A stretch of 64,000 bases of DNA from Allodiplogaster sudhausi. Its lineage: Eukaryota > Nematoda > Chromadorea > Rhabditida > Diplogasteridae. The DNA is taken from positions 3,370,001 through 3,434,000 of the forward strand of contig CALZFC010000251.1 in assembly GCA_945643635.1 (NCBI GenBank), written 5' to 3'. Position numbers and translations under genes: made by a program. A model generated the notes under the pieces. It ran no database searches, was not told the DNA's origin, and was given only the letters and a program-made list of their open reading frames with translations. Below, piece by piece: positions 22,212-33,551 of this stretch (positions are counted from its first letter, which is position 1; each line of letters opens with the position of its first letter).

Positions 22212-23300
22212 CTACCAAACCTTGGCCACCTGGTGCTCCTTCCAGGTTCGCTCTTCCTTTGCAAGCTCGCGATCTCGCCCTGTCAGTTTGCTCTTAGCTG
22301 GCTTCGTTGAAAGAGACGGATTTTGATTCTATAGTTCTTGAGAACTTTGTGAGTTACAATGTCAGAGAAAAAAACGTGAATAAAATGTAAAAAAAAAAAA
22401 TCTAATAGTATTTTGCAATTCAACTGTCCAAACGGATAAACTGCAAAATACAAATTTTAATACAACTTTTTTTTCCATGTACCGAATGACGCAGCCTTCC
22501 ATGCTTTCTCTAGCAAGTCAGCAATTTTTTTGGCAGCCGTTATAATATATCGCGATCACTTTGTTTAATTAATTTAACAAGAAAGAATTGCGCGAAGAAA
22601 TTGTTTGGTGAAAAAGAATCTGCTGCAAAAAAAATACACGACAAATACTAGACCCGGTGGTTTCTCGCGGTTTTGAGCCAATATGTATTACACAGATAAA
22701 ACGAATATACTTCTTCAGCTTCCAAAGCTCCAATTAATTTATATTCCTTAAACAAACAATCGCTGTCCTTTTTCTCTAACAATAAGAAGTAATACATATG
22801 TTCGCATGTATATGTCTCATGTTTTTAGCAACCCCAATCAGCCTTCTTCTTTCCGAGCTTCATCAAGATGCCCCACGGCTCGACCTTCTTAGTAAGGCGT
22901 ATTTTATCATTTCACATTTATAAAAACTTTATTTGAAATAGTCGTTTATTTCACATCCAGCTTTCTTTGTTTTCTTGTCGCTCTATTACTCGTTCTCTTT
23001 CTCATTTTCTGGTGACTCAACCTCGTTCTTTATCTCTCTCTATCACTCACTCATCTACAATCAATTATTTCTCTCTTTTATATCGCTCTCAATCATTCAT
23101 TCTCTCTCGCTCCCGTTCCGTTTCTCACTTCCTTTCTCTCTGTCTCACTGTCTCTCTCTTTCTCTCTCTCTTTCTTTCTATCCTCGCTCTCTTTTCGCTT
23201 CCGTCTTCACTCACTTTATATTTCTTTCGTTTCCTTTTGTACTGTAAATCCGTGATCTTTCTCTCCATGAAATAAACATAAAGCTAAATATGACATTATA
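21600..23300. repeat. Composite repeat, copy C
   Basis: In order it contains GTTTTTATTTTGTTCAATCG, TTTTTTATTAAATTGACC, CCTAATGGCTTAATTTTGG (21772), GGTTCGTTTCTTGAATTCGA (21978), a long CT array (22080-22210), CCAAACCTTGGCCACCTGG (22216), AATACACGACAAATACTAG, CCCGGTGGTTTCTCGCGG and the second CT-rich flank (22965-23290). It is collinear with copies A, B and D. An inverted GGTGGTTT-type end follows at 23312-23358. Confidence 0.8.
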
Positions 23301-24600
23301 ACCGGTGTTTGTTCATCGCCCTATTATGTTAACTATATTCTTTATGGAGATGGTTCAACCTAAAACCACCGTTCTCATCGCGCGCTCATACTTATTTTTC
23401 AATCGCCACATCGTGCGCCAAGTTCACTATCGTGCCTAATCTCTATTACTACATTAGAATGCTTTTCTACAAATTACTAAAAAAAGTATGAATCATTGCA
23501 CAATTTTTTCAACCACCAATATTTCAATATATTTTTGCTCTTATCAAACTAATTAAAACAACTGGCAGCAAATTCCTTTGCTTATTGGACAATATTTCAT
23601 TTATTATCACACATAACAAAAGCAGTATTCTCAATGTCGCCTTCCTCCTCCCTACCCCCTTTCCAATCTCGAACGAATTCCCTCACCTGCCCCTCCCCTC
23701 TAGTTCCACCAATCCGCTAACTCCGCCCCTCTGTTAAAGGAGGTCCGAGGCGAATAAATAGTGTCTTGTTTTTTTCGCCTTATTTGGTCAGGTTGTACTA
23801 GAAACTTCGATTGCAAGTGTCCCGAAGTCACAAAAACCTTCATGCCCTGAGGAAGGAGAGAGGGAGAAAGACAGAGAGAGAGAGAGGGAGCGAGAGAGTT
23901 AGAGAGAAAGAGTGAGGGAACGAGAGAGAAGGGGAGTTGTCTACCATAGTCCGTTGTCGCATGCTTTTCGGTGCGGTTCGTTTCTTGAATTCGACCGGGC
24001 CGGCTTCTGCTTGTAGCTGTCGTCGCAGTGGACCATGCGTTCACTTCGTGGCGCCTGGAGGACGGTCCGAAAGCGAAGATGAGGTCGGTTTTTGCATTTT
24101 AATTTTATTTTTGGTGTTTTATTTTTATATTATGGCAAATTTCTTTGTCTAAATTTCATCAGTTAAATTTTGAGCTATAATTTTTTTCCCAATTTCTTTT
24201 TTTTGTGAATGCATGCTTATACACATATTGAGAAACTAGAAACTTGATGGAATATAATAGCGGTTTGAGATATAAAGAACAGAGGAACAAACAGAGAAAG
24301 ATAGCGAGAGATAAAGAGAGCGAAAGAGAGAAAGACATACAGAGAGCGAGACAGAGGGAATAAGAAAATGAAACTAAGAAGAGAAACAGAAAGAGATAGA
24401 GAGAGAGAGAGACAGTCAGAGAGAGAGACTGAGAGAGATGAAGAGAGACCGAGTGAGAGAGCGAGAATGAGCTCGGCTGCGGATGCATTGCACGCGATTA
24501 GAACTGTGGTTTTCAGTTGTTCCATCTGAACATTTGCCTGGTATTTTGACGTTTCTCTTATGTGTGCGTAATAAACCGGAAAAAGTAACATTCAATCAAG
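23301..24600. other. Repeat-rich intergenic DNA with a GC-rich island at 23940-24085
   Basis: 23455-23580 resembles 4860-4945. 23860-23935 is a GA array. 23940-24003 is another copy of the GGTTCGTTTCTTGAATTCGA block, running into a GC-rich stretch to 24085 that is open in two frames and ends at GAG|GTCGGT. It could be an exon relic, but no partner was found. 24290-24470 is a GA array. Confidence 0.4.
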
Positions 24601-25690
24601 CCCAGCAGCCGAGCCAAAGGCTGTAGTAAATAAAGCAGCTGGCACAATGGAGGAAACTAGAAAGCGAAGTCAAGGATGAAGTTGCCGACGAAAAGGCGGT
24701 GCTTTATGTTTCATTTTTTTCAATTGTTTACTTGATAATCTTTCTGAGATCTGTGTGACGCTGCTACAAATATCGTTTATTGTTTTTTTAAAAGCTTCAA
24801 ATTTGATAATGAGCATGTGTTTATAATTTTATCGATTGTTTATGGCGAGCGCGATTGAGTCAAGAATCACTTTAGTCTAATCTGTTTAACACAGACTGTT
24901 TCACAGCCACAAGAAACCACCGGATCAAATAAATGTTGTGTAATTTTTAATGAGGCACAGTTTTCATAAACAAACAGTTTCTTTGTGAAATTACTTCTTT
25001 TTAAATTAATTAAACTAAGTGATTGTTTGTCAGAGGGAGCGAGAGAGAGGGAGAGAGGGTCAGAGAGAGAGAGAGAGAAAAATAAAGATTAATTAACACA
25101 ATTAATACTAAATAATCTGACTTGTAAATTTTGATTTAAATTTTGAACGACATTAAAAATATGATATGAACATTTCTAACAAAGAAATAGTCACTAGCTA
25201 TCCCAGGTTTACTGTGTAATATCATGGTTGAACCTTAAGGAAACATCTTGTTTAAATATGACCATCACAGGTGAGCGGTGGATTCTAGACCACGGCTCTG
25301 CTTATATCCTCTAGTTATTCTCTCGTCGTGATTCGGATAGAGAAAGGGTGTTTGTTATAACAGGTCAATTTAAATCAAGTATCAACTTTAAACTCTTTTT
25401 AAGAAAATGTTGTAACAAATAAGATTAAAAAGTAATTTAGAAAAAAGATGAATTTTACATAATGTGCTCGTCACTCGCCGTCTCCGTCATTTTCCTGACG
25501 GGAAGACGTTGGGGCCGCTCTCGCTATTCTTTCGGGTCTAGGACGAAAGAGAAGCAAACACTTATGGTTAGAAAGTCCTCATCCTCGAAAAAATTGAAAG
25601 TAATATCTCGTCTCTGTTTGCATTGGTCAACTCTTATTGTTAGTTAGTTAGCCGAATAAAAAAATTAAACGAAGAAAAGTTGTTGTTGTT
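24600..25690. other. Repeat fragments and intergenic DNA
   Basis: 24620-24700 is the plus-strand copy of the coding-derived fragment at 3845-3935 (here MEETRKRSQG then a stop in the ATG frame). 24905-24930 is an inverted AAACCACCGG terminus. 25030-25080 is a GA array. 25090-25555 pairs with 20170-20415. Confidence 0.45.
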
Positions 25691-25697
25691 CTTCCCA

Positions 25698-25930
25698 GAC
25701 ACGATCAGCGTCTCATCGTGCGGTTGCAGCGGGGGAAGCAGCAACGGAGGAATGGCCGGAGCGAGCGGAGGGGGCAGGAGAAGCTCATTCGAGGTCGTCT
25801 GGAGATGATCGCTGTCTACTGGCTGACGCCCATCCCCGACCACCCCGCCACCAACTTTCGTTCCATATGGGAGAAGAAGGCGGGTTATCGGCTTTCAGAT
25901 GCAATTTTGAACAAGTAACCGAATAAATAA
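25698..25930 (+). CDS. Candidate terminal exon, Gly/Ser-rich
   Basis: After a TTGTTCTTCCCAG acceptor (ends 25699) one frame reads TISVSSCGCSGGSSNGG and a short Gly/Arg/Ser-rich run to a TGA at about 25810. A second frame stays open to 25918 (RLEMIAVYWLTPIPDHP and beyond). AATAAATAAATA follows directly at about 25922, as expected for a transcript end. The GC content is well above its surroundings. The frame is unresolved and no upstream exon was identified, so this is a weak call. Confidence 0.25.
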
Positions 25931-28160
25931 ATATACAACAATACTGATATCAACGGATGCTGGTGTTTGAGTTCTCGCAGAGTCTGGGTTTCTTCAAAAA
26001 GCTGACAATCGTCAACAACTTACTACATTTTTTTGTTTATGTGTGATTCAACGGGGGGAAGGAATCTCGTCACCTCTTCGCTGGGATTGAATCACTTCAC
26101 ACTGCGGGAAAACCACATGTACCAAACAAAAAAGGTGCAATACAGAATTTTTGCTGTTTGTTGTCTAATATTTGACTATTATTATGATAATAGTGATTAT
26201 TATTACATACTGTTATTATGTTATTATTATTTTCACATATCGCTTAATTAAACAGTGTCATCATCATTTTACAGTTTTATTGTCGAGCGGTTAATATAAT
26301 TCATATGACTATTGTAATAATTATCACGCAATCTCCATTTTGGCTATCTCGCCTATATCATTCACTCCCAGCTCCCTCTCTCTCATACTTCTCTTTCCAT
26401 CCCCTCAATCTCTCTCTCACCCTCTTCTTTTCCTTCAACTTCTTTTTCTATCTCAATTCTCTCCCTCACAGTTCTATATTTTCTAATCAATTTTTGGTGG
26501 GTCACGTTGTTAATATATTTTAGCGATCTCAAGCTATATAATCCCTATCGTCACGAAGAAAACGCTTACTCACGATTCAGCTGTTAGGATATAATTGATG
26601 AAAATCACAAAACCACGTGTTCTGGTTTTGGAGGTGTAATCATTCATTTATTGGTAAATTTATGACTGCTGCTGCAAAACTGCTAATGTGATTCTGTGAA
26701 TTTCATCAGTCATATTTAAGCTGCCGAATCAGGCTTCAGGGTTTCAACGATGAAGAAGTCAAGGGTATTAAATGAACCGCGAGATGGAGAGGGAGAGTTT
26801 AAGTGAGCAACGGATCGAAAGAAAAAGTGGCAAAAGACAAATACAACTAGACCGGAACTGGAGAAGAGGAAGAAATATGGAAGTTTGGCAAGAGACCCTT
26901 CTGATAAGATTACGTAGGTGATCAGATAAAAAGAAGACGCGTTACATATAGAAATAAAATACCGAAAAAGTGAATTGAAACCTCGTGTATGTAGAGCATA
27001 AGATGCAATTTCGAGGATAGAAAGGGAGACAGAGAGGAAAAGAGGGCGAAAGAAAGAGAGAGAGAAAAGAAAAACAGACAAAAACTAATACAAATAAATG
27101 ATCAAATTCAACAAAAAAAAAAGAAGAATAAAAATCAAAACCGGCGCACTTCGCAAAACTTCCGTCTCTGCGACTTCCACATTTCCCTTATTCTTCACTT
27201 GCAGAATGCTCTGAGAAAGGTCAGGAAGGCTTCAAAAAGTTAACAAGAAGTAATTCACATAAAATTCACATAAAAATGCAACGTATTTTCGATTGTGGAA
27301 ACCAGTGAAGAGAAATACAAGCAATCTGAAATGAAAAAAAAAATTATTCTTCAAAGTTGCGCTGTATCTACAACTGACATTGACAATAATTTAGAAAAAT
27401 TCGCATTATAAATCTTGCAATTTTTGTTCATCAGTACTTGATTAGATGGTTGCTGGGATACTGGGCAGTTAAATAGGTTAGACTTTAATGAAATATAAAG
27501 ATATAGATCAAATATGACAATTTCAAGTGAACGGTGGTTTCCGGTCTGTGGCTCTGTTTATGTTCAGTTGCTGTTTACGCTCAGTTGCTTGTCTGTGGTC
27601 TTAGTTGACTTGTAAATATTGCATATTAAGAAAAGAAGAAATTACATAAATCAAAAGTACCGAAAGATGACAGAGTTATACGAAATCTTCGCCCACGAAT
27701 TAATGTTACTAAAATAGTTGTTGCAAAGAGAGTACACACAGAAAAAAAATTCGTAGTTTGTAGCGCGCGCCAAAAAGATTGAGGAAGAATTCGTGAAATG
27801 GGCGCCGCGGCGCCGAAATTTTTACGAAATCGATGTACAGTAAGAATTCGTATCTGCGCGGCCGACAAATACACAAAGAACATTGAATTATGAAATTCTG
27901 CTGCCAGACACGAAGTAGCGATCTCGTCCGATCTGGCAAGTTAGGCAACGTCGAGCTGCGACACTTAGATGTTCACATTCAAATGCGAGCAAAAGTGCTC
28001 GAGAAGACTTTTTGTGCACTTTTACATATTTTACATTATCTTCTTTTCGTGCAACATAATAAAATGTACATTATTCCGTTAATTTTTTTATTTTTGAGCT
28101 GTTTCTCTGCGATTGTTATTGTCTTGAAATAAAAGAGCCCGTCAGTCGCGTTTTAATTGC
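25931..28160. other. AT-rich intergenic DNA, no gene recognised
   Basis: 26060-26150 (GAAAACCACATGTACCAAAC region) is repeated at 33360-33430 beside the protease exon. 26370-26470 is CT-rich. 27525-27545 carries a GGTGGTTTCC copy. Short frames at 26716-27081 and 27890-28132 have no supporting features. Confidence 0.45.
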
Positions 28161-28595
28161 AACCAGAGGTGTCAACGGGCCCAATATTTTTGGGCCGGCC
28201 CGGCCCGTCGGGCCCAAGGTCTGGGCCGGCCCGGCCCGAGCGATTTCCGGGCCTTAGAATTTTGGGCCCGGCCCGGCCCGGCCCGTGGGCCCGTTTGAGC
28301 CCGCTTTTCAAAAATTCGGGGGGAAAAAAAGTCCGAAAAGCTACAAAAAATTTTGAAATTCAAAAATTTTCATGCTCATGCTATAAATATTCATTTTAAT
28401 GTATAGTAGAAAAAGTTTTAGGGGGGAAAACGAACAAATGAAGAAAGTTTTGCACTTAAAAGTGCCATCAGTCGTCTTGACTGGACGACATCGTGTACTT
28501 ATCGGGCCCAAACGGGCCCTGCGGGCCGGCCCAACTTTTTTGGGCCCGGCCCGGCCCGGCCCGGGGCCCTGGGAAATTGGGCCGGCCCGGTGAGT
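28160..28595. mobile_element. GC-rich GGGCCCGGCCCGG repeat, probable degenerate hAT-type MITE
   Basis: The left end CAGAGGTGTCAACGGGCCC (about 28163) resembles the CAGxGGTGTCAA-type termini of hAT family MITEs. Dense GGGCCGGCCCGGCCC arrays at 28180-28300 and, inverted, at 28503-28588 flank an AT-rich core, so the element is self-complementary. The right terminus is degenerate, and no clear 8-bp target duplication is visible. Confidence 0.5.
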
Positions 28596-28659
28596 TGGTG
28601 GCCTGGTGGTTACCGTGGGAAAATTGCGCGCGGGGGGTGGTTGTTCGGGTCCGGTCAGG

Positions 28660-29060
28660 AGCAAAATGTCTTTCTCTCTCTCTCTCTCTCTGTCTACTTC
28701 CAGGTACAGCCAACGGCATCGACTCCCATCATCACAACGGATCACAGGTTAGCTAAATTATCGACTTTTGTGAATTTTATTCTATTTCACTGTTGTTTTG
28801 CCACTGAAATGCCAAACGCAGTGAAATATTCCGTTCACAAAAGTAAGATAATTAGCTAACTTGATCCGTAGGATGGTGGGAGAGAGAGAGAGAGCGATAG
28901 AGAGAGTTAGAGAGAGATAGAGAGATGAGAGAGAAATCGAAAGAAAAATTTTTTCTTGAGAAAGCTGCGAAATTAAGTGCGATTTTAAGCCGAATAAAAA
29001 GTGAGAGAGAAAGAGAGAGAGAGAGAGAGCGAGAGAGAGCGCGAGAAAGAGCGAGAGAAT
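28660..29060. repeat. Palindromic module: (CT)n - inverted-repeat core - (GA)n, second copy
   Basis: CT array (28673-28693), then arms 28739-28792 and 28819-28867 that are near-perfect reverse complements (GGATCACAGGTTAGCTAA against TTAGCTAACTTGATCC; CACTTTTGTGAA-like against TTCACAAAAGT), then GA arrays (28878-28930 and 29003-29060). The core TTAGCTAAATTATCG is shared with 17500. Confidence 0.75.
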
Positions 29061-29700
29061 GAAGAAGAGGGTGTGTCACATGGCTAGCTAATTAGATATC
29101 GAAAAAGAGTGGTAATTAACATCGAAAATTGTCAGAGAATGTAAGAAAACTGCAAAAAATGACAAGCGTTTGCGATGTCCGCCAGGAAGCATCCTTTTAC
29201 GAATACTTCCTCGCATACACACTAATTCTTCCTGCATCTTTTACGAATAGTATTAGTGTGTAGCTAATCATGCTAATATATTAGTGTCTCATTTCGTGAA
29301 ATATCACGAATATTTTTTCTGTGTGTAGGCTATTTGATGTCCCAGATATCGACGTACATTTCTGTTCTGTTCATACTCCATGTTTCCATTTCCCAGATGA
29401 TTTCTGTGTCTACTATCCTCACCATGTTTTCCGGTCCCCAATTTCTACCTGGTTTTCTAAGCTCTCAAAAACGGTATTGATTCATACAGAAAGACCCCGT
29501 TGACAATTTCGAATAAGCTTTTCCTTCCCCCTACGCTAGCTTTCCCCCCCCCCCCCAGCTCGCTCCGCCCTCCACTCGCTCCGCCCCTCCGCTAGCTCCG
29601 CCCGATCCGCCCTTTCTAAGCTGCTGCTTCCCCCGCCGCTGAATCGATGATACGCTGCTTGCAAGTCCAAAAGCTTAGCGCCATATTAAGGAGGGCATCC
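29061..29700. other. Intergenic DNA with GC-rich low-complexity (29530-29640)
   Basis: A poly-C run is followed by repeated GCTCCGCCC units at 29545-29610; a similar but shorter passage is at about 23655-23725. No gene was found. Confidence 0.5.
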
Positions 29701-30370
29701 CGATTCCAACTATCTCTATCTTTTCTCTCTCTCTCTACCTCTCCCTCCCTCTCTCCCTCCCTCTCTCTCCTCTCTCTCTCTCTCTTTTGCTCTCTCTTCT
29801 CGCTCTCCTCTCTCTGTCTCTTTTGCTCTCTCTTCTCGCTCTCCTCTCTCACTCTCTCTCTTTTGCTCTCTCTTCTCTCTCGCTCTCTCTCTCTCAGTCT
29901 CTCTCTCCTCTCTCTCTCTCTCAGTCTCTCTCTCCTCTCTCTCTCTCTCCTCTCTCTCCCTTCTGGCTCTCTGATCTCTCTCACTCTCGCTCTCTCTTTT
30001 TAAACCTTGCTCCTACTATGCTCAATCATTCTCTGCGAGTACGCGATCCCGTGCTCACCGTTAATAAAAGCAATATTAAAAGGCTTCACAACAGAAAATA
30101 ACATAAAATATTAAGACAGAAATAAATCATTTAATTTTCAAACCTACCCGTATTTTCGATAGTGGATCGAGAGACCAGCCAGTGAATCAGAAATGTGAAG
30201 TAATCCGCTATCTCTCTCTCTGTGTTTTCTCTATCTCCCTTTTTATCTCTCCTCTCTCTCCATCTCTCTCTTTCTCTCTCTCTCTCTCAATCTCTCTCTC
30301 TCTCTCTTTCTCTCCGTCCAAACCGTGACCGTTTGTTCCTCCACGTTCGAGCTTTCTCTGTAGGCTCGCA
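29700..30370. repeat. CT arrays with two degenerate CCAAACC-type modules
   Basis: A long CT array (29712-30000) contains internal higher-order repetition (CTCTTTTGCTCTCTCTTCTC three times between 29785 and 29880). It is followed by TAAACCTTGCTCC and CGAGTACGCGATCCCG. A second CT array (30212-30312) is followed by CCAAACCGTGACC and GTAGGCTCGC. Both belong to the same repeat family as 2400-2640. Confidence 0.65.
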
Positions 30371-31290
30371 AAATTCATTCTTTTGTTCATGATATATCTT
30401 ATTTATAACTAATTACTAATTCACGACGGGTTGCTCTTGTTCGCATTTAGCCTAATTGTAAGAAAACCCCCGCTTGCTTTTTAAAGCACCGAAAGGCATT
30501 GCCTTCAATGCTTTCTCTGGCAAGTCAGCAACTTTTGCGGCAGGGAGAAGTTTGCAAAATGTTTTCTTAGTCAAGTATGACACAATTCAATATTTAAAAT
30601 AATAAAAACAAATCATTTTCAAAAGTAAAAAATAGCTTGTTTAAAAAGAATCTATCCCAAGGGAAATACATACTTCATAAATTTGCTCAGGTGGTTTTTA
30701 GTGGCTGTGAACCAATATGTGTTAGAAAGATTAGACGATTACGATTCGCGGTGGAGAATTTTCTTTTTGAATAATCAATAAAGATATGAATTGGGCGTTC
30801 AACATTTGAAGATTTTTTTTTACAGTCAACGATATAATCAAGTGCTCAATGAATTAGAAAACTAAGAGCTCCATGGACAACACATTTATTGTTTATTAAC
30901 AGGCTTTCAGGAAACATGAGAAAAGTTAGAACTTGAATAGTAGACAGAAACAGAGGAAAGGGTTAGTTCTTTTAAAGTGACATACGGGTATGGAAATAGA
31001 AACGTAGGTTTTCTAAAAAAAAAAATTTTTTTTAAAAATATTTTTCGGGTTGCAGAGCAGCATACCAGAGGAAGCAGCACGCAGTTAAAAAGTGCTCGGG
31101 AGCCTTGAAGCTTGTGGCTTTTAGTAGTCATCAATGCTGCAAATTCATTTGAGATTAATTTCCCTTGCGGTTTTCTCCCCAGAGTGAGCCTTAGACAGAG
31201 AAGGAAAGAGAAACAGAGAGAGAGAGATAGAAGGAGACAGAGAGAGAAAGAGAGAGAGAGAGAGATCGGGAGATCGAGGGAGAAGAAATC
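30371..31290. other. Intergenic DNA 3' of the protease gene
   Basis: A copy of CTTTCTCTGGCAAGTCAGCAA lies near 30510 (also near 8336 and 22505), and there is an AGGTGGTTTTTAG terminus at 30689. 31195-31280 is a GA array directly 3' of the last recognised protease exon. A terminal protease exon may lie here but could not be identified. Confidence 0.4.
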
Positions 31291-31296
31291 AGAAAC

Positions 31297-31862
31297 CTGT
31301 TTCCTTCGGGAATCATCGGAAGGCCGGCAACAACCATCGTCTCTATGTCACACTCGTTGAAGCCGCGGCGAAGCCTGTGGAAGAATATTGACGGGAAATT
31401 AAGTAATTCGAAAAAACCTCGTTATTCTCTTCAGTAATTATTTTTAATTGAAGAAATATACGCTATTAAAACACAACTTTTTGCCTTGACTCCTTTTTAA
31501 CTTGACCATTTTCTCCCCAATCGGAGTTGAATGAGTTGGCAACGAGCCAATACGGAACGCCGCCCTCGACGCCCCAGCCGAGCATCTTCACGGCGTGGCC
31601 GTAGACTTCGACACCGAATGTGTGCTTTAAGATCGTCGTTTTATTTGAATTCAAATTTCGCGCCATTTTGTAGAATAGCTGACGGTACCTAACCATATAG
31701 ACGCCTCCCGTGTAGTACGCAAGATCTTCATAGACATAGAACATGGCCTTGAATAATGATGTTAAAAATACAAAATTTATTTATTTTTATATTCTCAAAT
31801 ATTCACTCTTTGTAATTTTCACTCCTTCTCAAATTGATCCGTCTCACGGTAGATTCTTTCTC

Positions 31863-31905
<43 letters not shown>

Positions 31906-33504
31906 ACCTCTCGCTCTCTTTCACTTCTCATTCATTGTTCAATCCAACCTCAACCGGTCCATTCGTCATGATTTCCCTATGGATCTCTTCAACAGAGCCT
32001 TCGACTTCATATGCAGACTCTCCTTGAATTTAGTTATACTTTTAATTTTCAAGTTTTTTTTAAATAAAATTTAATTAATGAAAAGAATATGAACAATGTA
32101 ATAATTAATTTTAGTGCGTTTCTTCATACCGTAATACTTATCCTGCTCGTACGTGTTTCCCATATATTCTGAACTACATTCCTTCTTACACGAAGGAGTC
32201 GATGACCATTCGTTGTTGCATCGTTCATATGGCACATGAAATTTTTTGAAATATTAAATATTATTAAATAAACACGTTTTAAGAGCTCCATTTTGCGCTA
32301 TTTAAATTGCCTTCTTCACATCACGATATCAATAGAAGCAAAAGAATACACTGTAAATAAAGGTCACTAAATATGTGGCCGATGTTCAAAGTAACCTGGG
32401 TGAGGTTCGGCTGCCCCGGTGCCCAGCTAGTCATCTGTAAGCAGACAGAAAGGTCGCAGCCAAATTGAATTCAAGTATATTTTCCTCTGCTTCACTGACT
32501 AACTCTCTCCACCGCATCTCTACATATCAGTTTTACATACAAACACTCTCACTCTCTCTCTTTCTTTCTTTCTCTCATTCTCTTTTCTCTTTCTTTCTCT
32601 CTCTCTCTCTCTCCATCCTTCCACTTGCCTGTTCTCCGTGATGTTCGCAGGGCGGGAACGGATACGGCTTGCATCCCTCATGCATGCCATAACTCGATCC
32701 TCCCGTGACAATTCCCTCGCTCACCCAATGCTGCCACGCTTTTGGAGGAACGCCCCCTTCGCAGCTGTTCAAATTTTTTTTCACGTCACAAAACAAATTT
32801 TTTTCAATCAAACTAATCTGCAAGTATGGTAAATTAACAATTTTTCATGTTGTTGTGAGAATTTTTTTTTATATTTTTAAGTACGCAAATATGTATATTG
32901 ACTAAAAATAAACGCCTCCTCTTCTACGGAGATACGCAATCCTCTATCGCGCAACATGTGATGAGATCGGCCGCGGAGAGAGACACCGAAAAAAGGAAGA
33001 GAAGTATGATTAGCGCATTTTTTAAGCGGTTAAATAAAACTTATTTTGGCTCTGAATAATATTTTCTCGCTGCCGCTCATCCTGTATTATTTATTTACCA
33101 TTAGGGGTTTACTAAGTACTCACAGGAGGAATTGGTTGAATTGCCTGATTTGCTATTGTCAAATTTGTATTCTGCTTAACTTTTTCCCTTCTCTCTCCCT
33201 CGCTTTCTTTCTCGCTCTCTCTCACCCGCCCAACTTAAAAAATAACCATAAAATTTGGCAATCGACATCGTGTTCGGCAAGGCGTCTCCATAACGTACTA
33301 GTTAATAACGTGCTATTTACTGTCCACGTTTAATCCGAAAACCAATCGGTCGACTATTATTGATGAACTCTTCGTTGCGTTTAAAATACTTCATCCTGTG
33401 CGAAAACCACATGTACCAAACAAAAAGGGCATTGTATCTAATTACTCGCAGGGGGAATTGGTTGAACACGTCTGATTTGTATTGCAAATTTATATTCAGT
33501 TTAA

Positions 33505-33551
<47 letters not shown>

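Noticed and set aside
28157..28756. Overlapping Gly/Pro/Arg-rich frames on both strands
   Set aside because: Every frame is open because of the GGGCCCGGCCCGG repeat; no codon signal.
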